Of a stretch of DNA of 15,994 bases, positions 15,001-15,994 are shown piece after piece. The position numbers and the translations under genes are program-made. The stretch's first letter is position 1; every line of letters starts with the position of its first letter. The stretch spans positions 1-15,994 of the forward strand of contig CAJLYG010000055.1 of NCBI GenBank assembly GCA_905210845.1. Reading direction: 5' to 3'. The DNA comes from an uncultured Prevotella sp. (lineage in GTDB: Bacteria > Bacteroidota > Bacteroidia > Bacteroidales > Bacteroidaceae). Below the pieces are notes generated by a model, which made no database searches, was not told the origin of the DNA, and saw nothing but the letters and a program-made list of their open reading frames with translations.

Positions 15001-15994
15001 AACAATATGACCAACGAACGGATAGCTAAGACAATCAGGACGGTTGACATCGGAATCATAAAAGTGAAAGATATCATATTCAGGATTGAAATAGTTCACG
15101 CCTCCGTAATAGGTACCTATCCAAAGGGTACCTCTGACATCTTTATATATGGGGAATACAGAGGAATGGCTGATACTATTGGGGTTATTAGTGTGGGCAT
15201 AGATCGTGAACAGGCCTGTTTGTGGGTCATATTCGTTCAGACCCATGAAAGTTCCGATCCAGATATGTCCTTTTCCGTCTTCAGCAATGCCTCGGGTATC
15301 ATTGCTGGCAATCGCCCTACTTGTTCGCGCATCCCGGTCGGAGATATTATAGTACGACCGCCATGTACTCGAAGGCTCCGACGTAAAATGCTGGATACCG
15401 CCTTGGGCATGAAACACGTAGCATCCCTTCCCTAAAGTAGACACCCAAAGGTTATGCCGGGAGTCCTCGAAAAGATAGGCAACGCTGATATCCGGGATCA
15501 GGCTCTTGGCTCTGCCATGTTGCAGGGCATATAATCCATGCGTGCTTCCAATCCATGTTCTCCCTCGCGAATCTTTCAACAGGGCAGTCAAGATTCCGGC
15601 ACCCGGAACTCTGCATACCTTACGGCGTGATTTCGTTTCAGGGTCCATGACATAGAGGACATCCGACTTGGCATAATAAAGATGACGGTTATCGGGGACA
15701 TAAGTCAGGTCATTGATGCCCTTGAGTAGGAGCGTGAACTTCTGCGTCCTGATATCATTTTTAAAAAGCATGCCACTGGCGTTGATATACACATTCTTGT
15801 CATCACCGGCAATAGACCGGATGGTATATCCCATGTATTTTCCCCCATCCCCCGTATTCTTGAACGACAAGACTGTATTGCCGTCATACAGGTTCAGCCC
15901 TTCTACAGTGCCGAACCACATCCTCCCCACACGATCCTGATAGATGGACAGGACGGATATCTGCGACAACCCGTCATGGATGTTGACATGACGG
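12049..15994 (-). CDS. Hybrid two-component system sensor/regulator (HTCS), N-terminus cut by window edge
   Basis: One chain carries sensor, kinase, receiver and DNA-binding domains. Numbering is from the TTG (Leu) codon at 15969; the frame stays open to the right edge (RHVNIHDGL precedes it), so the true start and any signal peptide lie outside. Residues 1-610 form a periplasmic two-bladed-propeller region with repeated WIGT/WFGT-like motifs (18, 139, 237, 283, 331, 377). A Y_Y_Y domain (about 655-733) and one membrane helix (about 739-755) follow. The kinase has the H-box FTNISHELRTP with His797, N-box Asn914, DNGTGI (943-948) and GTGIGL (975-980). The receiver has Glu1063-Asp1064, phospho-acceptor Asp1106 and Lys1158. 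An AraC-type HTH ends the chain (about 1200-1306). All key residues are intact. HTCS proteins usually sense glycan fragments and control nearby polysaccharide-use genes. None is visible here, so its target locus may lie to the right. Confidence 0.97.
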   Translation of the reverse strand, partial: RHVNIHDGLSQISVLSIYQDRVGRMWFGTVEGLNLYDGNTVLSFKNTGDGGKYMGYTIRSIAGDDKNVYINASGMLFKNDIRTQKFTLLLKGINDLTYVPDNRHLYYAKSDVLYVMDPETKSRRKVCRVPGAGILTALLKDSRGRTWIGSTHGLYALQHGRAKSLIPDISVAYLFEDSRHNLWVSTLGKGCYVFHAQGGIQHFTSEPSSTWRSYYNISDRDARTSRAIASNDTRGIAEDGKGHIWIGTFMGLNEYDPQTGLFTIYAHTNNPNSISHSSVFPIYKDVRGTLWIGTYYGGVNYFNPEYDIFHFYDSDVNRPDCLSYPFVGHIVEDKYGNLWIGTEGGGLNMLERKTGHITHYLKGSSGIAENNVKDLVYDAKRNRLYVGTHMGGLSILDIPSQRFTNLLTLHPEYGKFGNRVICLQKYGDYLYLTTESRYLFKLNLNTLSIIAILPKYNFGSSSFTIDGKGVLWGSDEHFVYGIDLKTEKIIRRFRIGKKGLGDKLQRFLVDRHGNLFITSQGSGLFQYDARRDTFLCYTPQNSGMMSKFCYDIVSCKDGVVVNTDKGICLFRLKDHTFRNIELSQDFPLTGIDAGCGLLVCQDGEIFAGGINGMVSFEEDRLSEPVTDYQLYISSVFVNNRRVSAQDGSGILDEAVMFAKSIDLNYDENDITVNFTTNEYYTTGHRIYEYKLEGQDSRWHQTEERKIVYTKLPPGSYTLLIREKKDSETEKVHEASLGIHVHPPFYRSFWAYLVYLVLLVMGARWLYDNRRRHWQMKMALEQEKTDKKNIEQLNKAKLQFFTNISHELRTPLTLLIAKIDAYVNESQPGSSLQRKLKGLGENASHLLELVNELLDFRKIDQGFIHLKVSEYDMVAFARKIFESFEEYAESKHIKYTFTSSHPSIPCWFDSKQMEKVIYNLLSNAFKYVRKENGEVGLQVLSENEHLYLKVWDNGTGISQKDIPHIFDRFYQAENDISRVASSPGTGIGLALVKDIVQLHHGEVKAESSEGYGSVFIVELPKGKDLYKEDEIQNQPTPPMEIPVLHPSSTVDPEDIVPLEKSDHSRYTILLVEDNEELLLTLQELFQKSYHVILARDGKEGLGKVREMKPDLIVSDIMMPVMNGIDMCKAIKNDITICHIPVILLTAMSSTEHTINGLKIGADDYISKPFDPRLLVARCNNLIRSRMLLQNKYNADDHSGSELLATNTLDQEFMRKCDAFIDQNMTNPDAKVEDIIQNMEMGRSTFFHKFKSLTGMTPNEYTLNYRLRRSAIWLKERKDLQIADIAYQLGFSTPRYFSQVFKKKYGLTPTEFRGKL

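Noticed and set aside
15967..15969. TTG as the start codon of the HTCS gene
   Set aside because: The frame continues to the window edge, and the residues before it (HDGLSQ) match the usual propeller N-terminal repeat, so this is an internal Leu codon.

Overview
The window carries the marks of a Bacteroidota genome, most likely Bacteroidales (Bacteroides/Prevotella-like). These are a hybrid two-component system (HTCS) protein, a short 'type III' phosphoglycerate dehydrogenase next to serC, promoters that fit the Bacteroidota primary sigma consensus (about TTTG-N19-21-TAnnTTTG), and AT-rich leaders with no clear Shine-Dalgarno sequence. I cannot name the species. Coding density is high, and every gene except the first lies on the minus strand.

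Layout, left to right: (1) the 3' part of a MATE transporter on the plus strand (1-984). It converges, with one base between stop codons, on (2) a four-gene minus-strand unit read 4949 to 986: serC, a serA-type dehydrogenase, a DUF1015 protein and a YigZ/IMPACT protein. It has a good promoter at 4984-5015 and two intercistronic stem-loops. (3) A second minus-strand unit, 8717 to 5100, holds two tandem paralogous secreted TPR proteins and a DbpA-like DEAD-box RNA helicase, with a promoter at 8740-8770. (4) A third unit, 11901 to 8786, holds an ArnT-like membrane glycosyltransferase, a polyprenyl-phosphate-type GT2 enzyme and a six-helix protein made of two LAB_N repeats, with a promoter near 11939-11946. 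(5) The HTCS sensor/regulator (12049 to the right edge) lacks only its extreme N-terminus.

How the genes may work together: unit 2 covers the first two steps of phosphorylated serine synthesis (3-phosphoglycerate to O-phosphoserine). No serB is present, and the DUF1015 protein carries a DGHHR motif resembling those of ParB/serine-kinase-fold proteins. Unit 3 (genes at 8786-11901) looks like a complete lipid-linked sugar pathway: charge the carrier, flip it, transfer the sugar outside the inner membrane. It could modify lipid A or another envelope glycan. The TPR/helicase unit has no obvious shared pathway.

The most interesting leads are the DUF1015 protein in the serine operon, the Lys-for-His swap in the dehydrogenase, the duplicated LAB_N protein as a candidate flippase, and a 21-bp-spaced direct repeat at the glycosyltransferase promoter. 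There are no tRNA or rRNA genes, insertion sequences or CRISPR arrays, and no gene-free stretch longer than about 150 bp.
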